34,286 nucleotides of DNA from Candidatus Bathycorpusculum grumuli (GTDB lineage: Archaea; Thermoproteota; Bathyarchaeia; Bathyarchaeales; Bathycorpusculaceae), in the NCBI GenBank assembly GCA_009776805.1, contig WRNB01000001.1, forward strand, positions 1-34,286. Direction: 5' to 3'. Below are positions 1 through 8,614 of the stretch, piece by piece (positions within the stretch are counted from its first letter, which is position 1; each line of letters starts with the position of its first letter). The position numbers were made by a program, and so were the translations under genes. The notes below the pieces were generated by a model. It saw nothing but the letters and a program-made list of their open reading frames with translations, was not told the DNA's origin and did no database searches.

Positions 1-296
1 TTTGGTTTGGTGTTGTGTGTTTGTGGTCTAGTTTTTGTGTGTTTGGGTTTGTGTGTGGTGTTGTTATTTTGTAGTTGTGGTTTTGTGGTGTGTGTTGGTT
101 GGGGTTTTTTTGGTGTTAGTTTTGTTTGTTGTTTGTTAATTTTTTCTTTATATGCGTAATTTTTAGCATTTATGGTGATTATTTGTTTGTTTTGTATTTA
201 TGATTGTCTGTTGTTGAATTGTTATGTGTTGATGTATTTTAGAACTCGTTTTTGCGCAGTCAGAATTCTTCGCGTTCTTGTTGGGCTAATGTAAAT

Positions 297-312
297 TTGT
301 ACCGTGGTACAA
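297..312. promoter_or_regulatory. Inverted repeat, possible operator
   Basis: TTGTACC-GT-GGTACAA is a perfect 7-bp inverted repeat with a 2-nt spacer, lying about 110 bp before the TATA box of the small membrane gene at 444. The size and symmetry fit a dimeric regulator site; no function is demonstrated. Confidence 0.3.
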
Positions 313-419
313 TATTTCTCGCATCTTTTTGAGAAACTATGTCACATACACCTATTTATAAAACTCTAATTACTTACTAAATATACCCTTATCTTAAGAT
401 TGCATAAAAACTTTTAAAA

Positions 420-429
420 AGTATAAAAC
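420..429 (+). promoter_or_regulatory. TATA box of the 444 gene
   Basis: The stretch AGTATAAAAC reads as an archaeal TATA element. With the usual spacing of about 25 bp, transcription would start near 448, which would put the ATG codons at 459/462 ahead of the ATG at 444 as the true start. Confidence 0.35.
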
Positions 430-443
430 ATTAATTATTCAAT

Positions 444-758
444 ATGTTAAAGGCCATAATGATGGATTTAGTAACAGAAATAATTATTTTAACTGGTGTA
501 TGCATATGTAGTTGTTACGGTGTTGCCGCTTTTTTAGACTTTTATGTTTTGACTCCTATCGCTTCGAAATTTCTAGGTATTTTCATATTTTTGCTATTTG
601 TTAGTTACATTCACATCCAAAAACTACTCAAAAAAGGGAGAAAAAATCAAGCAATATTTTTCCTAACCCTAATCATACTAATTACAGTTTTTACAGTATA
701 CATTACATTGCCAATTCATCAAATGACTGATAAGGTAATAATCCCCGAAAACCTTTAG
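444..758 (+). CDS. Small hypothetical membrane protein
   Basis: I do not recognise this 104-residue protein. It has three hydrophobic stretches, roughly residues 8-32, 36-57 and 69-91, separated by a basic loop (KLLKKGRKN), so it is probably a three-helix integral membrane protein with a short polar C-terminus. The start is uncertain: ATG codons at 444, 459 and 462 are all in frame. AAAGG at about 449-453 precedes 459, and the TATA box at 420-429 also favours 459/462. The next gene also begins with hydrophobic helices, but 180 bp of spacer separates them and they look like separate transcription units. Confidence 0.5.
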   Translation: MLKAIMMDLVTEIIILTGVCICSCYGVAAFLDFYVLTPIASKFLGIFIFLLFVSYIHIQKLLKKGRKNQAIFFLTLIILITVFTVYITLPIHQMTDKVIIPENL

Positions 759-940
759 TTATTAATGGTCGAGGTAAGGTTGGGTAAATTTGTATGTTGT
801 AGTTGTTGTGTGTTTTTTGTTTTTGTTGATTTGAAATGTAAACTATTAGTTTTTGGAGGTTGCCATAACATTTTTTAGACATGGACTTGAACGTATATTT
901 ACAAATTACATTAACACTAAATTACATGGATTGAACTGAA

Positions 941-1798
941 ATGACACCGAATGACAAACACGTAGCCATAAAAAACATATTTATGGCCGTACTAATGGCT
1001 GGAGGGTTATTTTCAGCTATAGTATTTTTTAACAATTCTTGGATAAAAACAGTTATAGTTGCCTTAGTTATAATTAATGGTGTTGCTTGGTTAGCCTTGC
1101 ATAACTTGTTGAAACGAATAGCTAAGTATACAATATTGGCTGTGATGATTTTTGCTATAAGTTTTTCAACATTTGAAGGTTATATGCTTTGGAATGCAGG
1201 TGATTCTCCAACTTTTGGTATTTCGCAGTCGGGTGTTACTCTTTCATACCCAACTATTTTAAATGTGTCTTTAACTGAAATAGTGCAGAGTGTTAAAAAT
1301 GCGTCCACTTTTAGTTTTCTTATGTTAGAGTATCCTGGTGAAGTTAAAATTGAAACAATGACATTACATACAATTTTTGGGGGTGGGGGTGTTGAAGTGG
1401 TGTTTTGTCAGGAATCATCAAAGCTTGGTTTTAGATTTAGCACAAGTAATGGTGGTTCTTATCACGCAGCAGTTACTCGGTGGAGTGGTGTTCCATTCTC
1501 TCAGATGTATCCTCAACAACAAATATCTGATGATGTTCTTAGACAAATTGACAATTTAGGGCTTCAGTGGTATTACGATTATGTTGTAGGTATTTATCAA
1601 GATAAAACAGGGGTAGTTCCTGAAATAAATGATTTACAAGTTTCTGTGCAATGGGATAACTGTGTAAATTATCAAGGAATATCTCTTCTATTGATGGGTT
1701 CATGTGAAAATAGCGAACTCGGCCAAAGTAACAACAACGTTTTTATTGCCAATTTCCAACCAAACGGAACATTAAACTATTTTGAATGCGGCAACTAA
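941..1798 (+). CDS. Hypothetical membrane protein with C-terminal extracytoplasmic domain
   Basis: Unrecognised 285-residue protein. Three hydrophobic segments lie in the first ~85 residues (about 10-30, 36-54 and 62-82); a soluble domain of about 200 residues follows, rich in Ser, Gly, Asn and aromatic residues, with four cysteines (FCQES, DNCVN, GSCEN, FECGN). The layout suggests an anchored domain exposed outside the cell, perhaps disulfide-stabilised; that is inference. A TATA-like ACGTATATTT lies near 891-900, giving a short leader. A hairpin followed by a T-run starts 14 bp after the stop. Codon use is similar to the neighbouring core genes. Confidence 0.6.
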   Translation: MTPNDKHVAIKNIFMAVLMAGGLFSAIVFFNNSWIKTVIVALVIINGVAWLALHNLLKRIAKYTILAVMIFAISFSTFEGYMLWNAGDSPTFGISQSGVTLSYPTILNVSLTEIVQSVKNASTFSFLMLEYPGEVKIETMTLHTIFGGGGVEVVFCQESSKLGFRFSTSNGGSYHAAVTRWSGVPFSQMYPQQQISDDVLRQIDNLGLQWYYDYVVGIYQDKTGVVPEINDLQVSVQWDNCVNYQGISLLLMGSCENSELGQSNNNVFIANFQPNGTLNYFECGN

Positions 1799-1811
1799 AT
1801 AAGTGTCATGT

Positions 1812-1850
1812 ATGAGACATATTGAGGGCTTATTTTGTCTCATTTTTCTT
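1812..1850 (+). terminator. Hairpin plus T-run after the 941-1798 gene
   Basis: ATGAGACA (1812-1819) pairs perfectly with TGTCTCAT (1836-1843) across a 16-nt loop, and the stem runs into TTTTTCTTTT. It lies just after the stop codon at 1798. Confidence 0.5.
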
Positions 1851-1856
1851 TTATAG

Positions 1857-1892
1857 CAAACCAAAAATACGTGTTTTGTATGTTTAGGTTTG
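1857..1892. terminator. Second hairpin between convergent genes
   Basis: CAAACCAAAAATAC (1857-1870) pairs with GTATGTTTAGGTTTG (1878-1892) with one mismatch and one bulge across a 7-nt loop. A further short hairpin and T-run follow by about 1915. It sits between a plus-strand gene and the minus-strand threonine operon, so it may act in either direction. Confidence 0.3.
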
Positions 1893-2419
1893 TTATTTGA
1901 AATAATTTTTCCTAGTTTTCATGATTGAACTTGTTGCTATCGCTTGTTGTCTTGCGTAATAACCAAAGTTTGAATACAGTGAGTTGACAATTATTTTGCG
2001 ATGTTATTGTTTATCTAGTAAATTTGACATATTTATTTTAGTGTTTGGTGTTTATGCAGACTATGTTTAATGTCACGTTGAATTTTATGTTAACCAGCAT
2101 TGTAAATAAAAATTTCTGATCTATCATATTAATTGTCTATTGTATGATTCTGTTTAAAACATGATGCAAATTTACTGTTTAAATGGTGAAAAAATGTGTG
2201 ACTAAAAAATAGTGTAATTAGTGGCCACATACAGTGAACCAACATTCCAATTTAGATGTATTGACTGTGTTTATAGTAGTTTTTGTTTCTTGTAAACTAT
2301 TTTTGTTTTCTTAGCAATTAAGTTAATTTATTTTAAATATAGTTATGTAGTAAATAGTAATCGTATTGTATAATAAATGTATAAATTGAAAGTAATGTAA
2401 AAATTAAAAGTAAGGAAAA
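1893..2419. other. AT-rich spacer between convergent genes
   Basis: Apart from the hairpins at its left edge I see no gene, RNA or repeat. It separates the end of the 941-1798 gene from the end of the aspartate kinase gene, so both flanks are 3' ends. Confidence 0.5.
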
Positions 2420-3829
2420 TTATGCATTGCTAAGATTGAATTCTTCATGGATTGCTTTTACAACTTCTACGCCATCTTTTTCTTTAACGACAAAACTTAT
2501 GTTTAATTCTGAACTACCTTGAGCAATCATGCGAATGTTTATGCCTTTTTTGGCTACTGTAGCAAATATTTTTGATGCTAATCCTAAACTGCCTTTCATG
2601 TAAGCCCCCATAACTGCAATTACAGCAACATCATCCTCAGCGGTTACTTCACTAATCAGTCCTCCTTTTTCTAAAAGAGCAATTTCAAGATTACTGATTG
2701 CTCTGCTAAGCATGTCACGCTTGATTATAATTGAAATGTTTGCTTCAGAAACAGCTACCGATACCATCATGGCATTGATGTTGTTTCTGCCAAGCACTTC
2801 GAAAACTTTTGCGTAACTGCCTGGTGCACCAACCATTGTAACTCCGTTTACATTAAGCATGGCAACATCTTTTATCATAGCTACAGCTTTAACGATTTTT
2901 TCTGTATTTGCAACCGGGTCTTTAGTTATGAGCGTACCTATTTTTTCTGGGTAGAAAGTGTTGCGAATTATAACAGGAATGTTTTCTTTACTTACTGGTC
3001 CTAAAGCGCGTGGATGCATAGCTTTTGCGCCAAAAATAGCCATTTCAGCAGCTTCCTGATAACTAAGATGCGATAACAATTTCGCTGTAGGCACAATTTT
3101 TGGATCCGTTGTCAAAATTCCATCAACATCTGTCCATATCCAAACTTCGTCAGCGTCTAACGCAACACCAAGAATTGTTGCAGTGTAATCGCTACCCCCA
3201 CGTCCAACGGTAGTTACAACACCATCTTGGTTTGCGGCAATAAATCCTGTAACTACTGGGATTACGTTTTTTTCTAAAAGTAATTCAAGTCTTTTACGTA
3301 CCAGATGTATCGTAAAATTCATTAAAGGATTAGCTTCACCAAAATTGGAATCAGTTACAATACCTACATCTTTACCTGTAAAACATTGTGTTTCAAGTCC
3401 ATGATCTTGTATGGCACCCCAAACAATTGGTGCTGATAAACGCTCACCAAAAGATACCACATAGTCTTTTGATTTTGGTGTTAACTCGCCTACATAGCAT
3501 ATGCCTGTTAAAATTTTTCTCAATTCAACTATTATTTCATCTATTATTTGGTTAACTTTTATTTGCAAAGATTCATTTGAAATTGCAGATGTAACTGCTT
3601 CTTTATGTTTTTCTAGTAATTCTTCAGTAAAGTTTTTGACCAGTTTCTCGTCGCCTTTTTTTGCTTGACCGGCAATTTCTAATAATTTGTTTGTAATTCC
3701 TGCCAAAGCTGAAACCACCACAACTATTTGATACTCTTTAGAGTATTGTGTGACGATGTCAGCTACTTGATGAATGTTTTTACCTGTGCCAACGCTGGTT
3801 CCACCGAATTTCATTATTATTTTTTTCAT
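2420..3829 (-). CDS. lysC: Aspartate kinase
   Basis: Monofunctional aspartokinase (469 residues), catalysing ATP-dependent phosphorylation of aspartate, the first step to threonine, methionine and lysine. The amino-acid-kinase start motif KFGGTSVG is at residues 7-14, SFGERLSAP lies in the catalytic core, and VGRGGSDYTAT is the nucleotide/aspartate-binding loop. The last ~150 residues form two ACT domains (around NVNGVTMVGAPG and VAVIAVMGAYMKG), the usual site of amino-acid feedback inhibition. Length and domain order are normal. It is the last gene of a minus-strand set, 18 bp after hom. In archaea the same enzyme supplies aspartate semialdehyde for homocysteine synthesis, relevant to hcyS downstream in this window. 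Confidence 0.95.
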   Translation of the reverse strand: MKKIIMKFGGTSVGTGKNIHQVADIVTQYSKEYQIVVVVSALAGITNKLLEIAGQAKKGDEKLVKNFTEELLEKHKEAVTSAISNESLQIKVNQIIDEIIVELRKILTGICYVGELTPKSKDYVVSFGERLSAPIVWGAIQDHGLETQCFTGKDVGIVTDSNFGEANPLMNFTIHLVRKRLELLLEKNVIPVVTGFIAANQDGVVTTVGRGGSDYTATILGVALDADEVWIWTDVDGILTTDPKIVPTAKLLSHLSYQEAAEMAIFGAKAMHPRALGPVSKENIPVIIRNTFYPEKIGTLITKDPVANTEKIVKAVAMIKDVAMLNVNGVTMVGAPGSYAKVFEVLGRNNINAMMVSVAVSEANISIIIKRDMLSRAISNLEIALLEKGGLISEVTAEDDVAVIAVMGAYMKGSLGLASKIFATVAKKGINIRMIAQGSSELNISFVVKEKDGVEVVKAIHEEFNLSNA

Positions 3830-3847
3830 GCTATTTTTTCAGCTCTT

Positions 3848-4876
3848 TTACGATAATAGTTTTGAGGCTAACTTATGTCTTATGTCTAAAAGATCTCTTA
3901 AAACAGCGTTTGCTGTCTCCACTCCACCTGCACCACGCCCAATTAACGTTTGATCTGCGGCATATTCTGTTTGGAAAGTAACCGCGTTAAGAACACCGCT
4001 AACACACAACGGGTTTGTCCATGAAATTTCTATAGGTTTAACTGAAACTCCACTATCATCTATCGTGCCAACAAGTTTGATGGTGTTACATCTTTTTGCC
4101 GTGTCTTGTAACATTTCAAGTGTAATTTTTCGTATACCTGTGATATCCACGTCTTTTAGAGTTACTTTCTTACCCATAATCCAGTTAGATAAGATAACAA
4201 CTTTACAGGCAGTGTCAAACCCGTCAATGTCCATAGATGGTTCTCTTTCGGCGTAACCAAGTTTTTGTGCATTTGTTAATGCTTCTTGAAATGAAATACA
4301 ACTCTGGCCCATTTCAGATAAAATATAATTAGTTGTACCATTTAAAATACCCTTTATTGCAAGAATTTTATCACCCACAAGGCAACGTTTAGCAAATTCT
4401 AACATAGGTGTTCCCCCTCCAACTGTGCCGCTGAATCGTAAAAATACATTGTTATGTTCAGCTAGTTCTGTTAAAGCTGGCATGGCCAACGCAAGTGGGC
4501 CTTTATTTGTTGTAACTACATGTTTACCTGTTTTGAAAGCTTTGGTGATATGGGAAAGTGCTGGTTCAGCATTTTTAATGTTTACTGGTGTTAATTCGAC
4601 AACAGCTTCAGCTTCTACTTCTTCTATAACTTCAAGTGCACTCATACCTGGATTGCCAAACTCTGCATCAGTTGAAAGTTGGTAACCTTTTTGTTTGAAT
4701 GTTTCAAGTTTTTCAGAACTAAAACCTCTGGAATTAATGATTGCTCCATCAACATCTGCGATGGCAACAATCTTGGGGTTAAACCCGTAACTTGTATTTT
4801 TTTCTGTATATCTCTTGGCAAGAATTGATGTTACACCTTTACCAACAACACCATAACCAACTAGAATAATTCTCAT
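3848..4876 (-). CDS. hom: Homoserine dehydrogenase
   Basis: Reduces aspartate semialdehyde to homoserine with NAD(P)H. The Rossmann motif GYGVVGKG is at residues 7-14. Family signatures follow in order: TTNKGPLA with the catalytic-region lysine, SGTVGGGTPML, GILNGTTNYIL, and GYAEREPSMDIDGFD with the substrate-binding acidic residues. At 342 residues it is the short form without a C-terminal ACT domain, so feedback control must come from elsewhere (aspartate kinase or the ACT-domain protein upstream). The start is well supported: AGGTGA overlaps the thrC stop codon about 7 nt before the ATG. It lies 11 bp after thrC and 18 bp before aspartate kinase, consistent with one transcript. Confidence 0.95.
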   Translation of the reverse strand: MRIILVGYGVVGKGVTSILAKRYTEKNTSYGFNPKIVAIADVDGAIINSRGFSSEKLETFKQKGYQLSTDAEFGNPGMSALEVIEEVEAEAVVELTPVNIKNAEPALSHITKAFKTGKHVVTTNKGPLALAMPALTELAEHNNVFLRFSGTVGGGTPMLEFAKRCLVGDKILAIKGILNGTTNYILSEMGQSCISFQEALTNAQKLGYAEREPSMDIDGFDTACKVVILSNWIMGKKVTLKDVDITGIRKITLEMLQDTAKRCNTIKLVGTIDDSGVSVKPIEISWTNPLCVSGVLNAVTFQTEYAADQTLIGRGAGGVETANAVLRDLLDIRHKLASKLLS

Positions 4877-4887
4877 AATAAATTCAC

Positions 4888-6132
4888 CTATGTTGATATT
4901 GCTTGATTTTTAATGCCTAACGCGTTTTCGATAGCTGACATCTCTACATCAACTTCCATGGGTTTTTCACACATTTTAATAGCTGTATCAGGATCCTTTA
5001 AACCATGACCAGTAGTAATACAAACAACTCGTTCGTCTTTGTTAATTATGCCATTACGGACAAGCTTTTTAAGGCCAGCAATTGACGCGGCACTTGCAGG
5101 TTCCACAAATATACCTTCAACTTGTGCAAGTATTTTTTGTGCATTAAGAATTTCTTCATCTGTAACAGTTTCAGCAGTTCCACAAGACTCATTAATAGCA
5201 TTAATAGCTTTTTTCCAACTAACTGGTGCACCAATACGAATGGCGGTTGCAACAGTTTCTGGCTCTGTAATTGGCACAATTTTGTTACTATGCCCTTTTA
5301 TAGCATTGACAATAGGTGCCGAACCAACTGCTTGAATTCCAATCATTTTAGGCAACTTGTTTATTAAACCAAGTTTATAAAATTCACTAAACCCTTTCCA
5401 TATGGCACTAATGTTTCCTGCATTACCAACAGGAACTATCAAACGGTCTGGAGTATTGTAATTTAATTGTTCACAAATTTCGTACCCTAAAGATTTTTGT
5501 CCTTCAATGCGAAATGGATTAATAGAGTTAAGTAAGTAAATACTTTTGTGTTTTTCCGCAAGTTTTAATACAAGCTCTAAAGCTTTATCAAAATTACCTC
5601 GAACTTGTAAAACTTTAGCACCATATATCATTGCCTGTGACAGTTTACCATAAGCAATTTTACCTGAAGGAATCAAAACTGTGCAACGTATACCTGCACG
5701 AGCAGCATAAGCAGCTAAACTGGCACTTGTATTACCTGTGGAGGCACAGATTACATGTCTAGCACCCAATTCAACTGCCTTAGTTACACCAACGGTCATG
5801 CCTCTATCTTTGAAACTACCTGTAGGATTTTCACCCTCATTTTTAATCCACAAATTCGTAAGTCCTAAAACTTCGCCTAATCGCTCTGAACGATGTAGTC
5901 CGGTTCCTCCTTCACTTAAAGTAACTACGTTTGTTGTTTCATGGATTGGCATAAAATCGCGGTAATGCCAAACCGATAATTGCGTCTTTTTATAATTTCC
6001 AGATTTAATAGCTTCTTCTGCTTTCTTCAAATCAATTTTTATTTCAAGTATGTCTCCACAGTTTTTACAGAAATAAACTATTTCATCTATGTTATATTTT
6101 GTATGACAGTTTATACACTCTTGATAACTCAT
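4888..6132 (-). CDS. thrC: Threonine synthase
   Basis: PLP enzyme converting O-phosphohomoserine to threonine. The N-terminus has a zinc-ribbon-like pair of CxxC motifs (C6/C9 and C22/C25), common in archaeal ThrC. The PLP lysine lies in NPTGSFKDRG, the phosphate-binding glycine loop is VGNAGNIS, and EPASAAS lies near the C-terminus. I place the start at 6132 (MSYQEC) rather than an in-frame ATG at 6153, because this ATG overlaps the thrB stop as ATGA and has GGAG eight bases upstream inside thrB; the longer start adds only seven residues. The overlap implies translational coupling with thrB. Confidence 0.94.
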   Translation of the reverse strand: MSYQECINCHTKYNIDEIVYFCKNCGDILEIKIDLKKAEEAIKSGNYKKTQLSVWHYRDFMPIHETTNVVTLSEGGTGLHRSERLGEVLGLTNLWIKNEGENPTGSFKDRGMTVGVTKAVELGARHVICASTGNTSASLAAYAARAGIRCTVLIPSGKIAYGKLSQAMIYGAKVLQVRGNFDKALELVLKLAEKHKSIYLLNSINPFRIEGQKSLGYEICEQLNYNTPDRLIVPVGNAGNISAIWKGFSEFYKLGLINKLPKMIGIQAVGSAPIVNAIKGHSNKIVPITEPETVATAIRIGAPVSWKKAINAINESCGTAETVTDEEILNAQKILAQVEGIFVEPASAASIAGLKKLVRNGIINKDERVVCITTGHGLKDPDTAIKMCEKPMEVDVEMSAIENALGIKNQAIST

Positions 6133-7079
6133 TTTTTCATCTCCACTACACAAGCCCCTTTACCAGGTTTTGTTGCAAAAGCATTAGCATCACAACCTGC
6201 TGTCAGAAAACCTTCCCTCATTGCAGCAGCAACCTTAGTAGCATCACCTGACTTTCTATTCACAATAGCTAACATAGAAGGCCCAGCACCACTTATCGTC
6301 ACACCTAACGCACCAGCATTTAACGCGTTTTCTTTAACTTTACTATATCCTGGAACTAATGATGCTCTTGCCGGCTCAATAATATTATCAACCATAGATT
6401 GTCCAATAACATCTATATCACCTATGGCAAAACCTGCTACCATAGCAGACGCCTTACTTAAATTATAAACATGTTTATCTAAAGGTACAAGCTTAGGTAT
6501 AACTGCCCTAGCTTTTTCTGTTTTATTTGGCGGCGTAATTATTTTAGGCATAGCTACAGCCAACTCCATATCCTTAGGACACTCAAAATTAATTAACTCT
6601 AACGGATGACTTGACCTGATAAGAACAAAATTTCCACACACTGCTGCTGACACGTTATCTGCATGTTCTGAACCAGCAGATGCTACTTCACCTTTTGCTG
6701 CATACTCAATTACCTGATTATTGTTTAAACCTAAATCAAACATGCTATTAATGCCCACAGCTACTGCAGCTGCTGAGGCTGCACTACTTCCTAAACCTTT
6801 TCCAGGAAATATGCCTTTTATTATATGAATTTGTAAACCAGTTTCTATTTTAAAATCATTAATCATTGATTCAGCTACACGACCAGCAGTGTTTTTTTCT
6901 GGTATGAACGAAATTGTTTTTGCACCCATACCGCTAACTTGAATTTTTACTCCATTTTCAATAGTAGTTAATGTTACATTATCGTTTGGTTGTTCAAGTG
7001 CTATACCAAAAACGTCAAAACCTGGACCAAGGTTCGCACTTGTCGCTGGTGCTTTTACTGTTATTTGTCTTATGGACAT
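6129..7079 (-). CDS. thrB: Homoserine kinase
   Basis: GHMP-family kinase that phosphorylates homoserine for ThrC. Motif 1 is PATSANLGPGFDVFG near the N-terminus; the ATP-binding motif GKGLGSSAASAAA is central; the C-terminal motif GVTISGAGPSMLA completes the set. I choose the ATG at 7079 over an upstream in-frame TTG at 7088, because GAGTTGAT, close to an archaeal ribosome binding site, lies four bases before it. The protein is then about 316 residues, normal for the family. The stop codon overlaps the thrC start by 4 bp. A TATA-like box at about 7135-7143 gives thrBC-hom-ask a possible promoter of their own. Confidence 0.94.
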   Translation of the reverse strand: MSIRQITVKAPATSANLGPGFDVFGIALEQPNDNVTLTTIENGVKIQVSGMGAKTISFIPEKNTAGRVAESMINDFKIETGLQIHIIKGIFPGKGLGSSAASAAAVAVGINSMFDLGLNNNQVIEYAAKGEVASAGSEHADNVSAAVCGNFVLIRSSHPLELINFECPKDMELAVAMPKIITPPNKTEKARAVIPKLVPLDKHVYNLSKASAMVAGFAIGDIDVIGQSMVDNIIEPARASLVPGYSKVKENALNAGALGVTISGAGPSMLAIVNRKSGDATKVAAAMREGFLTAGCDANAFATKPGKGACVVEMKK

Positions 7080-7134
7080 TTTTATCAACTCAGTTTAGGA
7101 ACTTAACGTGTGTGAATATTATTTATTTTGTTGC

Positions 7135-7143
7135 TTATAATTA
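7135..7143 (-). promoter_or_regulatory. thrB: TATA-like box before thrB
   Basis: Minus-strand AATTATAAG lies between the ACT-domain gene and thrB. A start site about 25 bp downstream would give a leader of roughly 30 nt before the thrB ATG. The upstream gene could instead be co-transcribed, as the gap is only 68 bp. Confidence 0.3.
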
Positions 7144-7147
7144 TTAG

Positions 7148-7843
7148 TTATCCAACAATGTTTGAGAGAACTTTATAAGTTTTTAAACTATCTTTTTTTT
7201 CTACAACGATAATTGTTTCAGTCCAACATGAAATGAATTCTATCATGTTAACATTTTGTTCTGCAAGCAAAGTTGTAAGAAACGCGACAACTCCCAATGT
7301 TGCTTCTAATTCTTCTGGTGAATGTATGACAAGCATTGTACAATTTTCGTGTTTAATCAGCGTGTTTATTTGTTCTGGTAAATCTGTTTTATCTAAAAGG
7401 TATACATATTTTCCTGGTAAATCAACTTTCATACCGTTTTTAATTTGTATTTCCTTGGAAGTTATTACGATGCTTTTATGGTCATAAATTGTTATGTTAC
7501 TACGTTTAAGTAGTGCAAGAACTTTTTCTTCCCTTTTTTGTTTGCGCTTTTGTAATTCTTCTGAAAAACGGCGTAAAGCTGCTTTTATAGCCGTTGTATT
7601 GTCGGTTTTTAGTTCGATTTGTATTTGTCGTGCTAATTCACTTAGGTTAACTATGTTTTTTTCTAACGCCTCAAGTAAATATGGTTTGTTTCGTAGGTAA
7701 TCTCGTACATTTTGCGCTATTGTCATGGTAAAACATGTTGTATCAAATAGTACATTAAGTTTATTCTGCAGGTAACCTCTGGAAACCCATGTTTTACACT
7801 TTATTTCTCCAAATAAATACAGTTGATCCGGTACAATTTCCAT
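7148..7843 (-). CDS. ACT-domain-like protein, possible amino-acid sensor
   Basis: Unnamed protein of up to 231 residues. From the second in-frame ATG (7726, sequence MTIAQNVRDYL) a helical N-terminal half contains a helix-turn-helix-like stretch (NIVNLSELARQIQIEL) and a very basic helix (RKQKREEKVLALL). The C-terminal ~110 residues have the beta-alpha-beta pattern of an ACT domain (KYVYLLDKTDLPEQINTL, MLVIHSPEELEATLGVVAFL, NMIEFISCWTETIIVVEKK). ACT domains bind amino acids, so a sensor or regulator of the adjacent threonine operon is plausible but unproven. The 39-residue extension from the ATG at 7843 does not resemble the rest; AAGGG just upstream gives it some support, so the start is undecided. 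Confidence 0.65.
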   Translation of the reverse strand: MEIVPDQLYLFGEIKCKTWVSRGYLQNKLNVLFDTTCFTMTIAQNVRDYLRNKPYLLEALEKNIVNLSELARQIQIELKTDNTTAIKAALRRFSEELQKRKQKREEKVLALLKRSNITIYDHKSIVITSKEIQIKNGMKVDLPGKYVYLLDKTDLPEQINTLIKHENCTMLVIHSPEELEATLGVVAFLTTLLAEQNVNMIEFISCWTETIIVVEKKDSLKTYKVLSNIVG

Positions 7844-8382
7844 ACTTTACCCTTACTACACATTATATTGTTGATAACTAAAGGTTTTTCGAAGGCTGCC
7901 TTGGTTATTTTGTGTACGCTAAAAAACTGCAAAATTCAGATTTTGATTAAATTTAAAGGTTTTATTGAATTGTGGGGTATGTAGACAAAGATGTGTAATG
8001 TGTTAAAAATGCTAAGAGGACCGAAAACCTAAAAACTACAAAGTGAAACAAATATGTTTTAAGGTGGTATAAGGGATGTTTAAAATGTTGCATAAAGGGT
8101 GTCTTGGCTTTGTTCGAGGTAATGGTGTTCATTTTATTTTTTCAATAAAAAATTATGGTTGTCTTGTAGAGGCTGTTTTGGTCTTGTGCAAAATGCGTAT
8201 TGTGGTTGTGAAAAATATTTTCCAATTGTATGTTGTTGCAAAAGTTTTTAATGTTTTTTCGTATTTAATTAATTTTAGTCAAACAGTATTAAATGTGATG
8301 TTTTGTTTGTTCCAAAAAATTGTTAAATATGGTGTAAATTTAAAGTTAAATGTTATATTGAAAGGTATAATTAAATGTATAA
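7844..8382. other. Divergent spacer, no firm gene
   Basis: Lies between the minus-strand ACT-domain gene and the carAB region. AGGTTTTTCG (about 7880) and CGAAAACCT (about 8023) form a weak inverted pair about 150 bp apart. An open frame of 106 codons at 8076-8396 follows AAGGTGG, but its composition (Val, Leu, Phe, Lys, Asn) looks like random AT-rich sequence, so I do not call it. Confidence 0.4.
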
Positions 8383-8589
8383 ATTCGTGTAAATAGTAGA
8401 AAACTTAAGTTTAGGAAGACTTCACATATTGAAGTTAGGCAAGCTGTAAAAGAAAGGCTTAAAAGTCACTTGACCGCTGAAAAGACGGTTTTAAGCCTTA
8501 AAACTGGGCTTTCAAATGCGCCAAACACGTTGGACGCCGTTGAAGTTCGTACTCTTCACAGTAATCAAATAGGAATTGAAACTATATAA
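8383..8589 (+). other. Open frame without a start codon, coding-like
   Basis: A 68-codon frame runs from after the TAA at 8380 to a TAA at 8587-8589, with protein-like, charged composition (it includes TSHIEVRQAVKERLKSHLTAE and APNTLDAVEVRTLHSNQIG) and codon use like the neighbouring core genes. No ATG or GTG lies in frame, only an internal TTG in its middle. It may be a 5'-truncated gene remnant, a gene starting on a rare codon, or not protein-coding. It contains an 11-bp inverted repeat (8454-8499). Its stop falls inside the carA TATA box. I do not recognise the family. Confidence 0.35.
8454..8499 (+). repeat. 11-bp inverted repeat, possible structured RNA
   Basis: AAGGCTTAAAA (8454-8464) and TTTTAAGCCTT (8489-8499) are perfect reverse complements around a 24-nt loop. 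The loop holds GTCACTTGAC, itself a small hairpin, and CCG...CGG. A second short stem, AAGCC...GGCTT, overlaps the right arm, so alternative pairings are possible. It lies about 80 bp before the carA TATA box. Confidence 0.4.
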
Positions 8590-8590
8590 A
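8579..8590 (+). promoter_or_regulatory. carA: carA TATA box
   Basis: GAAACTATATAAAT is a good archaeal TATA box with a purine-rich BRE-like flank. Its centre is about 28 bp before the ATG at 8615, implying a leaderless or nearly leaderless carAB transcript. Confidence 0.6.
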
Positions 8591-8614
8591 TCAAGTTTGG
8601 AGATGCATCACAAC

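Larger units (their letters stand above)
1..443. other. Gene-free stretch, T/G-rich then mixed
   Basis: No convincing reading frame on either strand. Bases 1-240 are very rich in T and G on the plus strand, as in several other spacers of this window. The later part is more mixed and contains a 16-bp inverted repeat (297-312) and the TATA box of the next gene. Confidence 0.6.

Noticed and set aside
7880-8032. Possible further MITE with AGGTTTTTCG / CGAAAACCT ends
   Set aside because: Arms are short and imperfect, the interior does not match the 190-bp elements, and no second copy was found in the window.
8076-8396. 106-codon plus-strand frame after AAGGTGG
   Set aside because: Composition looks like translated AT-rich noise, no domain or membrane pattern is convincing, and it ends in the unrelated frame before carA. 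The ribosome binding site alone is not enough.
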